A DNA stretch of 64,000 bases. Origin: Solimonas aquatica. Its GTDB lineage: Bacteria > Pseudomonadota > Gammaproteobacteria > Nevskiales > Nevskiaceae. A program made the translations under genes and the position numbers. The stretch lies in NCBI RefSeq assembly GCF_900111015.1, contig NZ_FOFS01000003.1, positions 124,001-188,000 on the forward strand, in the 5' to 3' direction. Below the pieces are notes generated by a model that searched no databases, was not told where the DNA came from, and saw nothing but the letters and a program-made list of their open reading frames with translations. Of the stretch, positions 49,985 through 60,563 are shown one piece after another (positions within the stretch are counted from its first letter, which is position 1; every line of letters begins with the position of its first letter).

Positions 49985-50365
49985 TTAGGCGGCGCGTGCG
50001 GCGAGCACAAACAGCGCAATGCTGCAGGCCTGGCCAGCCAGCCAGGCCAGCGAGCGCAGGGTCGCGAGGTTTACCAGATAGCACAGGCCGAAGATCAGGC
50101 GCAGCGCCACGAAGGCCAGGGCCAGGGCGTCGGCGCTGGCCTGCGCGCCGGCCAGCAGATGGGCGACGATCACGGCGCTGGCGAACAGCGGGAAGGATTC
50201 GTAGCTGTTGAGCTGCACCCAGTGCGCGCGCTGGCGCCAGCCGCTGGTCTGCGCGAAGTACTCGCGCGGCCGCGCGTTGTCGAAGCGCGAACTCCATTTC
50301 GCCGCCATGGCGAAGGGATAGGGCAGCAAACCGGCCGCCAGCACACACCACAAGGCAATCGTCAC
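49985..50365 (-). CDS. MAPEG-family membrane protein (second in window)
   Basis: This 126-residue protein has four membrane helices and the MAPEG-type middle 'RQRAHWVQLNSYESFPLFASAVI'. It differs from the MAPEG protein at 23701. I chose the GTG at 50365 because GGGGGGA lies six bases upstream; an ATG at 50380 overlaps that ribosome site. Function unknown. Confidence 0.8.
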   Translation of the reverse strand: MTIALWCVLAAGLLPYPFAMAAKWSSRFDNARPREYFAQTSGWRQRAHWVQLNSYESFPLFASAVIVAHLLAGAQASADALALAFVALRLIFGLCYLVNLATLRSLAWLAGQACSIALFVLAARAA

Positions 50366-50454
50366 CCGATGTCCCCCCATTGGGCCCTGATCATCATCGC
50401 AGCATAACAGCCCGTCCGGGCGCGGCTGTAGGCAGGCTGGACGGGCAGGACGGT

Positions 50455-51057
50455 TTATGTGGCCAGATGGGCCTGCGCCAGAAACTGGCGGATGCCGTTC
50501 ATGAGCATCTCCACCGCCAGGGTGATCAGAATCAGACCCATCAGCCGCTCCACGGCGGTGAGACCACGTTCGCCGAGCAGATCGCGCAGGCGCGAGGAGA
50601 GCAGGAAGAAGGGCACGCAGGCGGCCCAGGCGCAGCACACCGCCAGCGTCCACACCGGCCAGCGTTCGGGGTCGCGGCTCATCATCAGCAGCACCGTGGC
50701 CAGCGCCGAAGGCCCGGCCACGTAAGGAATCGCCAGCGGCACGATGAAGGGCTCGCCGCTGGAGGTTTCATGCAGGCTGGCTTCCGCTGAAGGGAACACC
50801 ATGCGCAGCGCGATCAGCATCAGGATGATGCCGCCGGCAATGCCCAGGGCGGGCTCGGACAGTCCCAGGAGTCGCAGCAGCGGGCCGCCGGCGAACAGGA
50901 ACAGCAGCAGAAAGCCCAGGGCAATGCACAGCTCGCGCAGGATGATGCGGCGGTGCCGCTCGCGCGGCACGTTCTTCAGCGCCACCAGAAACAGCGGCAG
51001 ATTGCCAAGCGGGTCCATGACCAGAAACAGCATCACCGCCGCCGAGGTCAGGGACAC
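50455..51057 (-). CDS. MarC-family integral membrane protein
   Basis: This 200-residue protein has six predicted helices. Family marks are 'FLVMDPLGNLPLFLVALKNV', 'GGIILMLIALRMVFP' and 'PLAIPYVAGPSALATVLLMM' (the P-x-A-x-P repeat region). Once linked to multiple antibiotic resistance, MarC proteins have no proven function. The start is a GTG only 12 bp after the purC stop, so it is probably co-transcribed with purC. Confidence 0.85.
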   Translation of the reverse strand: MSLTSAAVMLFLVMDPLGNLPLFLVALKNVPRERHRRIILRELCIALGFLLLFLFAGGPLLRLLGLSEPALGIAGGIILMLIALRMVFPSAEASLHETSSGEPFIVPLAIPYVAGPSALATVLLMMSRDPERWPVWTLAVCCAWAACVPFFLLSSRLRDLLGERGLTAVERLMGLILITLAVEMLMNGIRQFLAQAHLAT

Positions 51058-51069
51058 GTCGCGGCGCTC

Positions 51070-51954
51070 TTACTGATCCGTGAGCAGACGCTGTGCCTCG
51101 CGGTACTTGGCCGCGGTTCTGGCGATGATTTCCTCGGGCAGCTGCGGGCCCGGCGCCTTCTTGTTCCAGTCCAGGGTTTCCAGGTAGTCGCGCACGAACT
51201 GCTTGTCGAAGCTCGGCGGGCTGATGCCGGGACGGTAGGTGGCGGCTGGCCAGAAGCGCGAGGAGTCGGGCGTGAGCACCTCGTCGATCAGATGCAGGCG
51301 GCCGGCTTCGTCCACGCCGAATTCGAACTTGGTGTCGGCGATGATGATGCCGCGCTGCGCGGCGTAGGCCGAGGCTTCGCGATAGATGGCCAGCGTGGTC
51401 TCGCGCAGCTGCGCAGCGAGCTTGGCGCCGATGCGCGCCTCGACCTCCGCGTAGGAGATGTTTTCGTCATGCTGACCCACCGGCGCCTTGTCGGCGGGGG
51501 TGAAGATCGCCTCCGGCAGACGATCCGCCAGCTGCAGGCCTTGCGGCAGGGCGATGCCGCAGACCGCACCGCTGTTCTGGTAATCCTTCCAGCCGCTGCC
51601 GATCAGATAACCGCGCACCACCGCTTCGATGGGCAGGGCCTTGAGCTTGCGCACCACCACGAAACGGCCTTCCACCTGCGCGCGTTCGGCGGGCGTGAGA
51701 AAGCGCGACAGGTCCAGCTCCGGGGCCAGATGATTGGGCAGCAGATGCGTGAAGCGCGCCATCCAGAAATTGCTCACCGCGGTGAGCACGGCGCCCTTGC
51801 CGGGAATCGGCTGCGGCAGGATCACGTCGAAGGCGGACAGCCGGTCACTGGTGACGATCAGCATGTGCGTATCGCCCAGGGCGTAGATGTCACGCACCTT
51901 GCCTTTGTGCAGCAGCGGCACGCTGCTGAGCTTGCTTTCGTAAAGCGCTTCCAT
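51070..51954 (-). CDS. purC: Phosphoribosylaminoimidazole-succinocarboxamide synthase
   Basis: This 294-residue SAICAR synthetase joins CAIR and aspartate with ATP in purine synthesis. The start '[15 protein letters not shown]' is the ATP loop. '[19 protein letters not shown]', '[11 protein letters not shown]' and '[33 protein letters not shown]' are the family blocks. The length is that of the longer PurC type rather than E. coli's 237 residues. It is divergent from rpe, with 123 bp between starts. Confidence 0.95.
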   Translation of the reverse strand: MEALYESKLSSVPLLHKGKVRDIYALGDTHMLIVTSDRLSAFDVILPQPIPGKGAVLTAVSNFWMARFTHLLPNHLAPELDLSRFLTPAERAQVEGRFVVVRKLKALPIEAVVRGYLIGSGWKDYQNSGAVCGIALPQGLQLADRLPEAIFTPADKAPVGQHDENISYAEVEARIGAKLAAQLRETTLAIYREASAYAAQRGIIIADTKFEFGVDEAGRLHLIDEVLTPDSSRFWPAATYRPGISPPSFDKQFVRDYLETLDWNKKAPGPQLPEEIIARTAAKYREAQRLLTDQ

Positions 51955-52077
51955 AACGGGGAGAGTGACAAGGTGACCGGAGAAGTGGGACATTTTGGCC
52001 AAGCGCGAGGGCGGGGTAAAGCCGCGATGAATCTGGAATAATGCCGGCCGGCTTTTTTCCACCGGATCGCCACTGTC

Positions 52078-52779
52078 ATGGCCAAGCTCGCGCCGCAGAT
52101 CGCACCCAGCATCCTTTCCGCCGACCTGGCGCGCCTGGGCGATGACGTCGCCAAGGTGCTGGCCGCCGGTGCCGACATCGTGCACTTCGATGTCATGGAC
52201 AATCACTACGTGCCGAATCTCACCTTCGGCCCGGCGATCTGCGAGGCGCTGCGCAAGTACGGCATCAGCGCGCCGCTGGACGTGCATCTGATGATCGAGC
52301 CGGTGGACGAGCTGGCGGCGGCTTTCGCCAAGGCCGGTGCCAGCTACATCACCTTCCATCCCGAGGCCACGCGCCACATCGACCGCAGCCTGCAGGCGAT
52401 CCGCGCCGCCGGCTGCAAGGCCGGCCTGGTGTTCAACCCGGCCACGCCCCTGGACTGCCTGCAGTACGTGATGGACAAGGTGGACATGGTGCTGCTGATG
52501 TCGGTGAACCCCGGCTTTGGCGGCCAGAGCTTCATTCCGGCTGCGCTGCCCAAGCTGCGCCAGGCGCGCGCGCTGATCGATGCCTACGTCAAGGCCAATC
52601 CGGGCCGCGAAATCCGCCTGGAGATCGATGGCGGCGTGAAGACCGACAACATCGCCGAGATCGCCGCCGCCGGCGCCGACACCTTCGTGGCCGGCAGTGC
52701 CATCTTTGGTAACAAGGACTATGCGGCTACAATCGCCGCCATGCGCGAACAGATCGCGCTGGGGAACAAACAATCGTGA
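52078..52779 (+). CDS. rpe: Ribulose-phosphate 3-epimerase
   Basis: This 233-residue TIM barrel interconverts ribulose 5-phosphate and xylulose 5-phosphate. Metal ligands are in '[18 protein letters not shown]' and 'DVHLMIEPV'. '[17 protein letters not shown]' and the final phosphate site '[11 protein letters not shown]'/'FVAGSAIFG' are present. Its stop codon overlaps the start of the trp leader frame. In Pseudomonas, rpe lies near trpE with a phosphatase gene between; here no phosphatase gene intervenes. Confidence 0.95.
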   Translation: MAKLAPQIAPSILSADLARLGDDVAKVLAAGADIVHFDVMDNHYVPNLTFGPAICEALRKYGISAPLDVHLMIEPVDELAAAFAKAGASYITFHPEATRHIDRSLQAIRAAGCKAGLVFNPATPLDCLQYVMDKVDMVLLMSVNPGFGGQSFIPAALPKLRQARALIDAYVKANPGREIRLEIDGGVKTDNIAEIAAAGADTFVAGSAIFGNKDYAATIAAMREQIALGNKQS

Positions 52780-52835
52780 AGCGCAAGAACACGGTCCAGC
52801 AGTCCTGGCGATGGTGGCGAGGCACCACTGTCTGA
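52776..52835 (+). CDS. trpL: trp leader peptide (attenuation) upstream of trpE
   Basis: This 19-codon frame starts with GTG, ten bases after GGGGA, and reads [19 protein letters not shown]. It has three Trp codons in four positions. It overlaps the rpe stop and lies 52 bp before trpE. Trp-rich leaders before trpE act in transcription attenuation, as shown for Pseudomonas trpE. AAGAACACGG (52785-52794) could pair with CCGTGTTTTT (52848-52857), giving a stem followed by T, but I do not see a classical 3:4 terminator. Confidence 0.7.
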   Translation: MKRKNTVQQSWRWWRGTTV

Positions 52836-52887
52836 CGCTGCGTTTGCCCGTGTTTTTGAACCTTGCCCAAGGACGCTTTACCTTCCC

Positions 52888-54330
52888 ATGACTGCTTACA
52901 CCCATGTCGCGCTGACGCGCGAACTGCCCGGCGACCTCGATACCCCCGTCGGTGCCTACCTGAAACTCGCCGGCAGCGGCGCCAGTGCCGCCTATTCCTT
53001 CCTGCTCGAATCCATGGTCGGCGGCGAGCAGTGGGGGCGTTACTCCTTCATCGGCCTGCCTTCGCGCGAGGTGCTGCGCATCAGCGGCCAGCAGCTCAGC
53101 GTGCTGCGCGACGGCCAGATCGTGGAGCGCGCGACGCTGGCGGATCCCATGGCCTTCGTGCGCGAATACGCGGCGCGCTACCGCGTGCAGCCCGATGCCA
53201 GCCTGCCGCGTTTCTCCGGCGGCCTGGTCGGCTATTTCGGCTACGACTGCGTGCGCTATTTCGAGCCCAAGCTCGCCGCGACGGTGAAGCCCGATCCGCT
53301 GGACGTGCCCGACATCCTGCTGATGCGTGCCGACGAGCTGGTGGTGTTCGACAACCAGCGCGCCAGCCTGCGCATCATCACGCATGCCGCCATCGGTGAT
53401 GCCGCCGATCAGGCGCGCGCGCAGCGGCGGCTGGACGAGATCGCCGCGCAGCTGGCGCAGCCGGTGCCCGCCGCGCCGCTGAACCGCAGCACGGGTCAGG
53501 AACTGCCCTTCGTCTCCAGCTTCGGCCAGGAGCCGTTCAAGGCGGCGGTGCGCCGGATCCAGGACTACATCGCCGCCGGCGACTGCATGCAGGTGGTGCC
53601 CTCGCAGCGGCTGTCGGCGCCGTTCACGGCCGATCCCCTGCAGCTGTACCGCGCCATCCGCAGCCTCAATCCCTCGCCCTATCTGTACTGCATGAACCTG
53701 GGCGATCACCACGTGGTGGGCGCCTCGCCGGAAGTGCTGGCGCGCGTGGAGAACGGCCTGGTCACGGTGCGGCCCATCGCCGGTACGCGCAAGCGCGGCG
53801 CCACCCCCGAGGCCGACGCCGCGCTGGCCGCCGAGCTCCTGGCGGACCCCAAGGAAATCGCCGAGCATCTGATGCTCATCGACCTCGGCCGCAATGACGT
53901 GGGCCGCGTGGCGCAGATCGGCAGCGTGCGGCTGACCGAGAAGATGGTCATCGAGCGCTACAGCCACGTCATGCACATCGTCTCCAACGTCACCGGCCAG
54001 CTCAAAGCCGGACTCGATGCGCTCGACGCCCTGGCCGCGATCTTCCCCGCCGGCACGCTCTCGGGCGCGCCCAAGGTGCGGGCGATGGAAATCATCGACG
54101 AACTGGAACCGGTCAAGCGCGGCATCTACGGCGGCGCGGTCGGTTATCTGGGCTGGGATGGCAACATGGACACCGCCATTGCGATCCGCACCGCGGTGAT
54201 CAAGGACGGCCAGGTGCACGTGCAGGCCGGCTGCGGCGTGGTCGCCGACTCGGTGCCGCAATCCGAGTGGGAAGAGACCATGAACAAGGCCGCCGCGATG
54301 CTGCGCGCCGCCGCCAGCGTCAGCACCTGA
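52888..54330 (+). CDS. trpE: Anthranilate synthase component I
   Basis: This 480-residue chorismate-using enzyme makes anthranilate with TrpG. The tryptophan feedback site LLES is present in '[12 protein letters not shown]'. The catalytic part has '[20 protein letters not shown]', '[16 protein letters not shown]' and '[19 protein letters not shown]'. It is separated from trpGDC by a CobW gene and about 500 bp, as in pseudomonads, where trpE and trpGDC are distinct units. Confidence 0.96.
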   Translation: MTAYTHVALTRELPGDLDTPVGAYLKLAGSGASAAYSFLLESMVGGEQWGRYSFIGLPSREVLRISGQQLSVLRDGQIVERATLADPMAFVREYAARYRVQPDASLPRFSGGLVGYFGYDCVRYFEPKLAATVKPDPLDVPDILLMRADELVVFDNQRASLRIITHAAIGDAADQARAQRRLDEIAAQLAQPVPAAPLNRSTGQELPFVSSFGQEPFKAAVRRIQDYIAAGDCMQVVPSQRLSAPFTADPLQLYRAIRSLNPSPYLYCMNLGDHHVVGASPEVLARVENGLVTVRPIAGTRKRGATPEADAALAAELLADPKEIAEHLMLIDLGRNDVGRVAQIGSVRLTEKMVIERYSHVMHIVSNVTGQLKAGLDALDALAAIFPAGTLSGAPKVRAMEIIDELEPVKRGIYGGAVGYLGWDGNMDTAIAIRTAVIKDGQVHVQAGCGVVADSVPQSEWEETMNKAAAMLRAAASVST

Positions 54331-54341
54331 GGCGCCACGCA

Positions 54342-55355
<1,014 letters not shown>

Positions 55356-55502
55356 TCAGTGGCGCGTCTGCTGCGCCAGTTCCTCGCGCATGTGCCGGCG
55401 TGCGTAGCTGATCAGATAGAACGCCATGCCGATGATGAAGAAGATCACGCCGGCGCTCATCAGGCCGACATCGGTGGTGAAGAAATCGACGAACAGTTTC
55501 AT
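55356..55502 (-). CDS. DUF3149-like small membrane protein
   Basis: This 48-residue product (MKLFVDFFTTDVGLMSAGVI...) has one membrane helix ('SAGVIFFIIGMAFYLISYA') and a basic tail, matching the DUF3149 pattern 'LFTTDVGLMS'. GGGAGA lies just before the ATG. It abuts the CobW stop codon. The family's function is unknown. Confidence 0.7.
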   Translation of the reverse strand: MKLFVDFFTTDVGLMSAGVIFFIIGMAFYLISYARRHMREELAQQTRH

Positions 55503-55845
55503 CGCATTCTCCCGCTAGCGGCGTTGCGAAAGGCAACCGGGTTAGTCCAGCACCGCGATCGCTTGCTGGCGCTGATGATCATCAATGAGCCTCTCGCCGC
55601 TTCATGCTAGCCGCCACGCCGCAAACGCCTTGCGCCCCAGATCCTGCGCGGCCGGCATGGCATTCGTCTTGCGCTGCCGACCTCGGTAGAATCACGGCCT
55701 CCGGTATTGTTTTCGACAGCTGAGTTTTTCATGGATCGTTGGCGTCACTAGAAACGGCAAGCCCCCGACGCGCCCTGCGGCGCGCCCGGCCCATGGGGGC
55801 ATCTGGTCTGCAATCCCGTTTCAATCCCTTTTTTGGAAGTGACCC
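55503..55845 (+). promoter_or_regulatory. 343-bp trpG leader region with mini-ORF and hairpin
   Basis: A TAGAAT -10-like box is at 55687-55692. A seven-codon frame at 55731-55751 reads MDRWRH-stop with one Trp codon. A nested hairpin follows at 55761-55800: outer GCCCCC/GGGGGC, inner CGCGCC/GGCGCG with loop CTGC. TTTTTT at 55829-55834 is too far from that stem to make it a classical terminator. Pseudomonas trpGDC is reported to be attenuated, so this leader is a candidate for the same. No other gene is seen here. Confidence 0.4.
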
Positions 55846-56427
55846 ATGCTGCTGATGATCGACAACTACGATTCCTTCACCTACAACCTCGTGCAGTATT
55901 TCGGCGAGCTGGGCGTGGAGGTTCAGGTACACCGCAATGACCAGATCACGGTCGAGGCGGTGGCCGCGAAGAATCCCCGCCACATCGTGCTCTCGCCGGG
56001 ACCCTGCACGCCCAACGAGGCCGGCATCTGTCTGCCGCTGATCGCGCAGCTCAAGGGCCGCTTTCCCATACTCGGCGTGTGCCTGGGCCATCAGTCCATC
56101 GGCCAGGCCTTCGGCGGCGTGGTCAAGCGGGCGCGCGAGGTGATGCACGGCAAGACCAGCGATATCCATCACCGCGATGGCGGTGTGTTCCAGGGCCTGC
56201 CTTCACCGTATCGCGCCACGCGCTATCACTCGCTGGTGGTGGAGAAGGAAAGCCTGCCGGACTGCTTCGAGATCACCGCCTGGACCCAGCATGCCGACGG
56301 CAGCATGGACGAGATCATGGGCCTCAAGCACAGGACCCTGGCCATCGAGGGCGTGCAGTTTCACCCCGAGTCCATCCTCACCGAGCACGGCCATCAGCTG
56401 CTGAAGAATTTCCTGGAGCGTTACTGA
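55846..56427 (+). CDS. trpG: Anthranilate synthase component II (glutamine amidotransferase)
   Basis: This 193-residue class-I amidotransferase supplies ammonia to TrpE. It starts '[21 protein letters not shown]'-like, has the nucleophile Cys in '[15 protein letters not shown]' and His/Glu in '[10 protein letters not shown]'. The ribosome site is GGAAGTG. It overlaps trpD by one base (TGATG). The operon trpG-trpD-trpC is intact. Confidence 0.96.
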   Translation: MLLMIDNYDSFTYNLVQYFGELGVEVQVHRNDQITVEAVAAKNPRHIVLSPGPCTPNEAGICLPLIAQLKGRFPILGVCLGHQSIGQAFGGVVKRAREVMHGKTSDIHHRDGGVFQGLPSPYRATRYHSLVVEKESLPDCFEITAWTQHADGSMDEIMGLKHRTLAIEGVQFHPESILTEHGHQLLKNFLERY

Positions 56428-57464
56428 TGAGCCTCACGCCACAGGCCGCGCTGCAGCGGGTCATCGAGCATCGCGAGATCTTTCATGACGAGATGATCGG
56501 CCTGATGCGGCAGATCATGACCGGCGAGGTCTCGCCGGTGATGATTGCCGCGATTCTCACCGGCCTGCGCGTGAAGAAGGAAACCGTGGGTGAGCTGGCC
56601 GCCGCTGCGCAGGTGATGCGCGAGCTGATGCGGCCGGTGGCGGTGGCGCCGCATCCGCATTTCATCGATATCGTCGGCACCGGCGGTGATGGCGCGCACA
56701 GCTTCAACATCTCCACGGCTTCGATGTTCGTGGCGGCCGCCGCAGGCTGCCGCATCGCCAAGCATGGCAATCGCAGCGTCTCCAGCAAGTCCGGCAGCGC
56801 CGATGTGCTCGAAGCCCTGGGCGCGGTCATCGATCTGCAGCCCGAGCAGGTCGCGGCCTGCATCGAGGCCTGCGGCATCGGTTTCATGTTCGCGCCCAAT
56901 CATCATCCGGCGATGAAGGCGGTGGCGCCGGTGCGCAAGGAGATGGGCGTGCGCACCATGTTCAACATCCTGGGGCCGCTGACCAATCCGGCCGGCGCGC
57001 CGAACATTCTCATGGGCGTGTTCCATCCCGATCTGGTCGGCATCCAGATCCGTGTGCTGCAGCGCCTGGGCGCGCGCAATGCCCTGGTGGTCTGGGGCAA
57101 GGACGGCATGGACGAGATCACCCTGGGCGCCGCGACCCTGGTGGGCGAGCTGCGCGAAGGCGAGCTGCGCGAATACGAAATCCATCCCGAGGAGCTGGGC
57201 CTGCGCATGGCCGGCAGCCAGCAGCTGCGCGTGGCCGATGCGGCGGAGTCGAAGGCGCGTCTGCTCGAAGCCCTGAACAATCAGGACGGCGTGGCGCGCG
57301 AGATCGTGGTGCTCAACGCCGGCGCGGCGATTTACGCGGCGCGGCGCGCCGACTCGATTGCGCAGGGCATGGCGCTGGCGCGCGAGGCCATCGCCTCCGG
57401 CGCGGCGCGCCAGCGGCTCGATGCCTTCGTCGCCACCACTCAGCTCATCAAGGCAGGCTCATGA
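56427..57464 (+). CDS. trpD: Anthranilate phosphoribosyltransferase
   Basis: This 345-residue enzyme transfers phosphoribose from PRPP to anthranilate. The PRPP loop is '[19 protein letters not shown]'. '[22 protein letters not shown]', '[20 protein letters not shown]' and '[12 protein letters not shown]' follow in family order. It overlaps trpG by one base and trpC by four, so all three are translationally coupled. Confidence 0.96.
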   Translation: MSLTPQAALQRVIEHREIFHDEMIGLMRQIMTGEVSPVMIAAILTGLRVKKETVGELAAAAQVMRELMRPVAVAPHPHFIDIVGTGGDGAHSFNISTASMFVAAAAGCRIAKHGNRSVSSKSGSADVLEALGAVIDLQPEQVAACIEACGIGFMFAPNHHPAMKAVAPVRKEMGVRTMFNILGPLTNPAGAPNILMGVFHPDLVGIQIRVLQRLGARNALVVWGKDGMDEITLGAATLVGELREGELREYEIHPEELGLRMAGSQQLRVADAAESKARLLEALNNQDGVAREIVVLNAGAAIYAARRADSIAQGMALAREAIASGAARQRLDAFVATTQLIKAGS

Positions 57465-58264
57465 GCAAGGCCGATATCCTCGACACCATTCTCGAACGCA
57501 AGCGCGTCGAGATCGATCTGCTGGCCCGGCGCTATACGCGCGGCGAGCTGGAAACCCTGGCGCGCGCGGCGCCGGCGCCGCGCGGCTTCATCCGCGCGCT
57601 GCAGGCCCGGCTCGCAGCCGGCGGCGCCGGCGTGATTGCCGAGATCAAGCGGGCCTCGCCCAGCAAGGGCCTGATCCGCGAGGACTTCGATCCGGCCTGG
57701 CTGGCGCGCCAGTACGAATCCGGCGGTGCGGCCTGCCTGTCGGTGCTGACCGATGAAAAATTCTTTCAGGGCCACAACGCCTTTCTGGTGCAGGCGCGCG
57801 CCGCCTGCAGCCTGCCGGCGATCCGCAAGGATTTTCTGATCGACGAGACGCAGATCATCGAAGCGCGTGCCATCGGTGCCGATGCGGTGCTGCTGATTGC
57901 GGCGGCGCTGGAGCCCGCAAGGCTCAAGGCGCTCTACGACTGCGCGCGGCACTGGCAGCTGGATGTGCTGGTGGAAATCCACGACGGCGAGGAGCTGGAG
58001 CAGGTGCTGTCGGCGGGTCTGGGCGAGGGCTGGTTGCTGGGCATCAACAACCGCAATCTGCGCACGTTTGCCACCAGCCTGGACGCCACGCTGGATCTGC
58101 TGCCGAGACTGCCGGCCCAGCTGCCGGTGGTCACCGAAAGCGGCATCGGCAGCGCCGCCGATGTCGCGCACATGCGCGCGCACGGCGTGCAGATGTTTCT
58201 GGTCGGCGAATCCCTGATGCGTCAGGAGCGGCCGGGCGCCGCGCTGCGTGCGCTGATCGCCTGA
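57461..58264 (+). CDS. trpC: Indole-3-glycerol phosphate synthase
   Basis: This 267-residue TIM barrel is monofunctional (no fused TrpF, unlike E. coli). Catalytic blocks are '[20 protein letters not shown]', '[22 protein letters not shown]', 'INNRNLRTF' and '[12 protein letters not shown]'. It is the end of trpGDC; trpF must be elsewhere. It is convergent with crp, eight bases apart. Confidence 0.95.
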   Translation: MSKADILDTILERKRVEIDLLARRYTRGELETLARAAPAPRGFIRALQARLAAGGAGVIAEIKRASPSKGLIREDFDPAWLARQYESGGAACLSVLTDEKFFQGHNAFLVQARAACSLPAIRKDFLIDETQIIEARAIGADAVLLIAAALEPARLKALYDCARHWQLDVLVEIHDGEELEQVLSAGLGEGWLLGINNRNLRTFATSLDATLDLLPRLPAQLPVVTESGIGSAADVAHMRAHGVQMFLVGESLMRQERPGAALRALIA

Positions 58265-58271
58265 GGGCGGC

Positions 58272-58901
58272 TCAGGCGCCCGGCTTGCGGACGCCCAGGA
58301 TCAGGATGCTGCGGCCCTTGCTGCTCACCGTGCCTTGCTCTTCCAGGCGCTTGAGCACGCGGCCGGCCATTTCCCGCGAACAGCCCACCAGCCGCGCCAG
58401 CTCCTGACGGCTGGTCTTGATCAGGGTGCCTTTCTCATGCGGCTGCGCGTCGCGTTTTTTCGACAGGTTCAGCAGGGTGCGCGCCATGCGTCCGGTGACG
58501 TCCAGGAAGGTCAGATCGACCAGGCGGCCGGTGGTGTCGCGCAGGCGGTTGGCCAGCTGTCCGGCGAGATCGAACATGATGTCCGGATAGCGCTTGGTGA
58601 AATCCAGAAAGGCCTGATAGCCCATCTCCGCCGCCAGCGTCGGCGCGCGGGTGCGCACGATGGCGGTGCGCGACTCCTGCTCCGGGAACAGGCAGAGCTC
58701 GCCGAAGAATTCGCCCGGCCCCAGATAGGCCAGCACGATCTCGCGGCCATGCTGATCCTCCAGCAGCACGCTGACCGAACCTTCGAGAATCAGGTACAGC
58801 GACTGCGGCGGATCGCCGGCGTGAATCACCGTGTGCCGCGGCGAAAAGCTGCGTTTGTGAGCCTGCTGGGCAAAAGCCTGCACGGCCGGTTTGGTCAGCA
58901 T
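58272..58901 (-). CDS. crp: cAMP receptor protein (Crp/Vfr)
   Basis: This 209-residue global regulator has the cyclic-nucleotide pocket 'GPGEFFGELCLFPEQESRTA', which keeps the Glu and Arg that bind cAMP, with Thr for Ser83 of E. coli. The hinge is 'FLDVTGRMARTLLNLSKK'. The helix-turn-helix 'SRQELARLVGCSREMAGRVL' is nearly that of CRP. The position between trpC and an OsmC gene matches Pseudomonas vfr. A degenerate CRP-like site lies in the 91-bp divergent gap upstream. Confidence 0.93.
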   Translation of the reverse strand: MLTKPAVQAFAQQAHKRSFSPRHTVIHAGDPPQSLYLILEGSVSVLLEDQHGREIVLAYLGPGEFFGELCLFPEQESRTAIVRTRAPTLAAEMGYQAFLDFTKRYPDIMFDLAGQLANRLRDTTGRLVDLTFLDVTGRMARTLLNLSKKRDAQPHEKGTLIKTSRQELARLVGCSREMAGRVLKRLEEQGTVSSKGRSILILGVRKPGA

Positions 58902-58945
58902 TGGGGAAAGCTCCCTGACGGCGATTTACCCGCCTTCGTCTTATT

Positions 58946-58961
58946 CGTGGAAAATATCACA
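58946..58961. promoter_or_regulatory. Degenerate CRP-like half-site pair in the crp/osmC intergenic region
   Basis: CGTGG-N6-TCACA compares with TGTGA-N6-TCACA: the right half is perfect and the left matches three of five. Autoregulation by CRP of its own divergent region is common, but this match is modest. Confidence 0.25.
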
Positions 58962-58992
58962 CCAGTTACCTGAAGATTTGTGGAGCGCTTTC

Positions 58993-59415
58993 GTGAAAGC
59001 CCGCGTCAAGTGGTCGGAAAATGCCAGTTTCATTGCCGAGAGCGGCAGCGGTCATGCCGTGGTGATCGACGGTCCGCCGGAAATCGGCGGCCGCAATCTG
59101 GGCCCGCGTCCCATGGAGCTGGTGCTGATGGGCGTCGGCGCCTGCTCCTCGGTGGACGTGCACCTGATTCTGAAAAAGGCGCGGCAGAAGGTGACGGACT
59201 GCTGGGTGGAGCTGGAGGCCGAACGCGCCGAAACCGAGCCCAAGGTGTTCACCGCCATCCGCATGCACTTCGTGGTCACCGGGCGGGGGCTGTCGGAAAA
59301 CCACGTACGCCGCGCGGTGGAGCTGTCGGCGGAAAAATACTGCTCGGCCTCGATCATGCTGAGCCGTGGCGGCGTGGCCATCAGCCACTCCTACGAGATT
59401 CGCGAAGCGGAATAA
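58993..59415 (+). CDS. OsmC-family protein (YhfA-like)
   Basis: This 140-residue protein is of the OsmC/Ohr fold. '[24 protein letters not shown]' carries one conserved Cys and '[13 protein letters not shown]' the second, the peroxidatic pair pattern. It begins with GTG 58993, seven bases after GGAG. Divergence from crp is conserved in E. coli (yhfA) and Pseudomonas. Its substrate is unproven; peroxide reduction is the family's usual activity. Confidence 0.88.
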   Translation: MKARVKWSENASFIAESGSGHAVVIDGPPEIGGRNLGPRPMELVLMGVGACSSVDVHLILKKARQKVTDCWVELEAERAETEPKVFTAIRMHFVVTGRGLSENHVRRAVELSAEKYCSASIMLSRGGVAISHSYEIREAE

Positions 59416-59543
59416 GCCGCCCGGAACCGCCCGGCGGCGATGTCACGCATTTGCCGTCGTTTTACCGCATAATCCGCCGCTTCAAAACGGGCCGGCCTGG
59501 TGCCGGCCCTGTGGCATTCGCTGACAAGGATGGGAGTACTGCA

Positions 59544-60359
59544 TTGGCCAAGGCCAAGCCGAAACGCACGGACAATCCGAAGCTCAAGCTCTTGGGCTTC
59601 AACAATCTGACCAAGTCGCTGTCGTTCAACATCTACGACATCTGCTATGCGCGCAGCAAACAGCATCAGCAGGAGTACATCGAGTACATCGACGAGGCTT
59701 ATAACGCCGAGCGCCTGACCGCCATCCTCACCGAGGTGGCGCGCATCATCGGTGCCAACATCCTCAACATCGCGCGCCAGGACTACGATCCGCAGGGCGC
59801 CTCGGTGACCATGCTGATTTCGGAAGGCCATCACGACGGCCTGCCGACGCCGGGCAAGAAGAAGGGCGACAAGGACTCCGTGGTCGCGCACCTGGACAAG
59901 TCGCACATCACCGTGCACACCTATCCGGAGACGCATCCCGACAACGGCATCTCCACCTTCCGCGCCGATATCGACGTCTCCACCTGCGGCAAGATTTCGC
60001 CGCTGAAGGCCTTGAACTATCTGATCAAGTCCTTCGAGTCGGACATCGTGGTGATGGACTACCGCGTGCGCGGCTTCACCCGCAATGTGCGCGGCGCCAA
60101 GCACTTCATCGACCACTCGGTGGAGTCGATCCAGGACTTCCTGAGCGCGGACATCAAGGACCGCTATCAGATGATCGACGTCAACGTCTATCAGGAGTTC
60201 ATCTTCCACACCAAGATGCGCCTGAAGGAACTGGATCTGGACACCTATCTGTTCGGCGAAGGCGTCACCGAGCTGCCGCCGCGCGAAGCCAAGAAAATCC
60301 GCGAGAACGTGAACCACGAGATCAGCGAAATCTTCTATGGCATGAACATTTCGCGCTGA
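59544..60359 (+). CDS. speD: S-adenosylmethionine decarboxylase proenzyme
   Basis: This 271-residue enzyme makes the aminopropyl donor for spermidine. It belongs to the E. coli-type (class 1A) group: '[20 protein letters not shown]' and '[21 protein letters not shown]' are nearly identical to E. coli SpeD. Self-cleavage at Lys-Ser in '[15 protein letters not shown]' creates the pyruvoyl group. The start is TTG 59544, seven bases after GGGAG. No speE is adjacent. Followed by a terminator. Confidence 0.95.
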   Translation: MAKAKPKRTDNPKLKLLGFNNLTKSLSFNIYDICYARSKQHQQEYIEYIDEAYNAERLTAILTEVARIIGANILNIARQDYDPQGASVTMLISEGHHDGLPTPGKKKGDKDSVVAHLDKSHITVHTYPETHPDNGISTFRADIDVSTCGKISPLKALNYLIKSFESDIVVMDYRVRGFTRNVRGAKHFIDHSVESIQDFLSADIKDRYQMIDVNVYQEFIFHTKMRLKELDLDTYLFGEGVTELPPREAKKIRENVNHEISEIFYGMNISR

Positions 60360-60386
60360 GCGCCACACGCGGGTGAGGGTTGTCAG

Positions 60387-60410
60387 GGGCCGCCGAGTGC
60401 GGCCCTTTTT
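60387..60410 (+). terminator. Intrinsic terminator of speD
   Basis: GGGCCGC/GCGGCCC (7 bp, loop CGAGT) is followed directly by TTTTT. Confidence 0.85.
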
Positions 60411-60430
60411 CTTGCGCGGTGTGCAGGCTT

Positions 60431-60556
60431 TTCAAGAAGCGTGCAAAGGCGCAAAAAGGCTTCACGGGGCGCTGGCCACGCGGACGGCACGGCTCCGGAT
60501 CAGCAGCAGGCCCGAATCTTCAGCTGCGCCTCTGCGTCCTTTGCGTGATTCTTGAA
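60431..60556. repeat. Inverted-repeat-bounded element of the CGCAAAGGCGC type
   Basis: The left end (TTCAAGAAGCGTGCAAAGGC and on) and the reverse complement of the right end (TTCAAGAATCACGCAAAGGA and on) align over about 27 bases. The roughly 58-bp centre holds no gene. The same word set (AAGAATCxCGCAAAGGCGC) forms the hairpin at 40177-40210. It looks like a small non-coding mobile or palindromic element between speD and coq7. Confidence 0.45.
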
Positions 60557-60563
60557 CGCTTTT

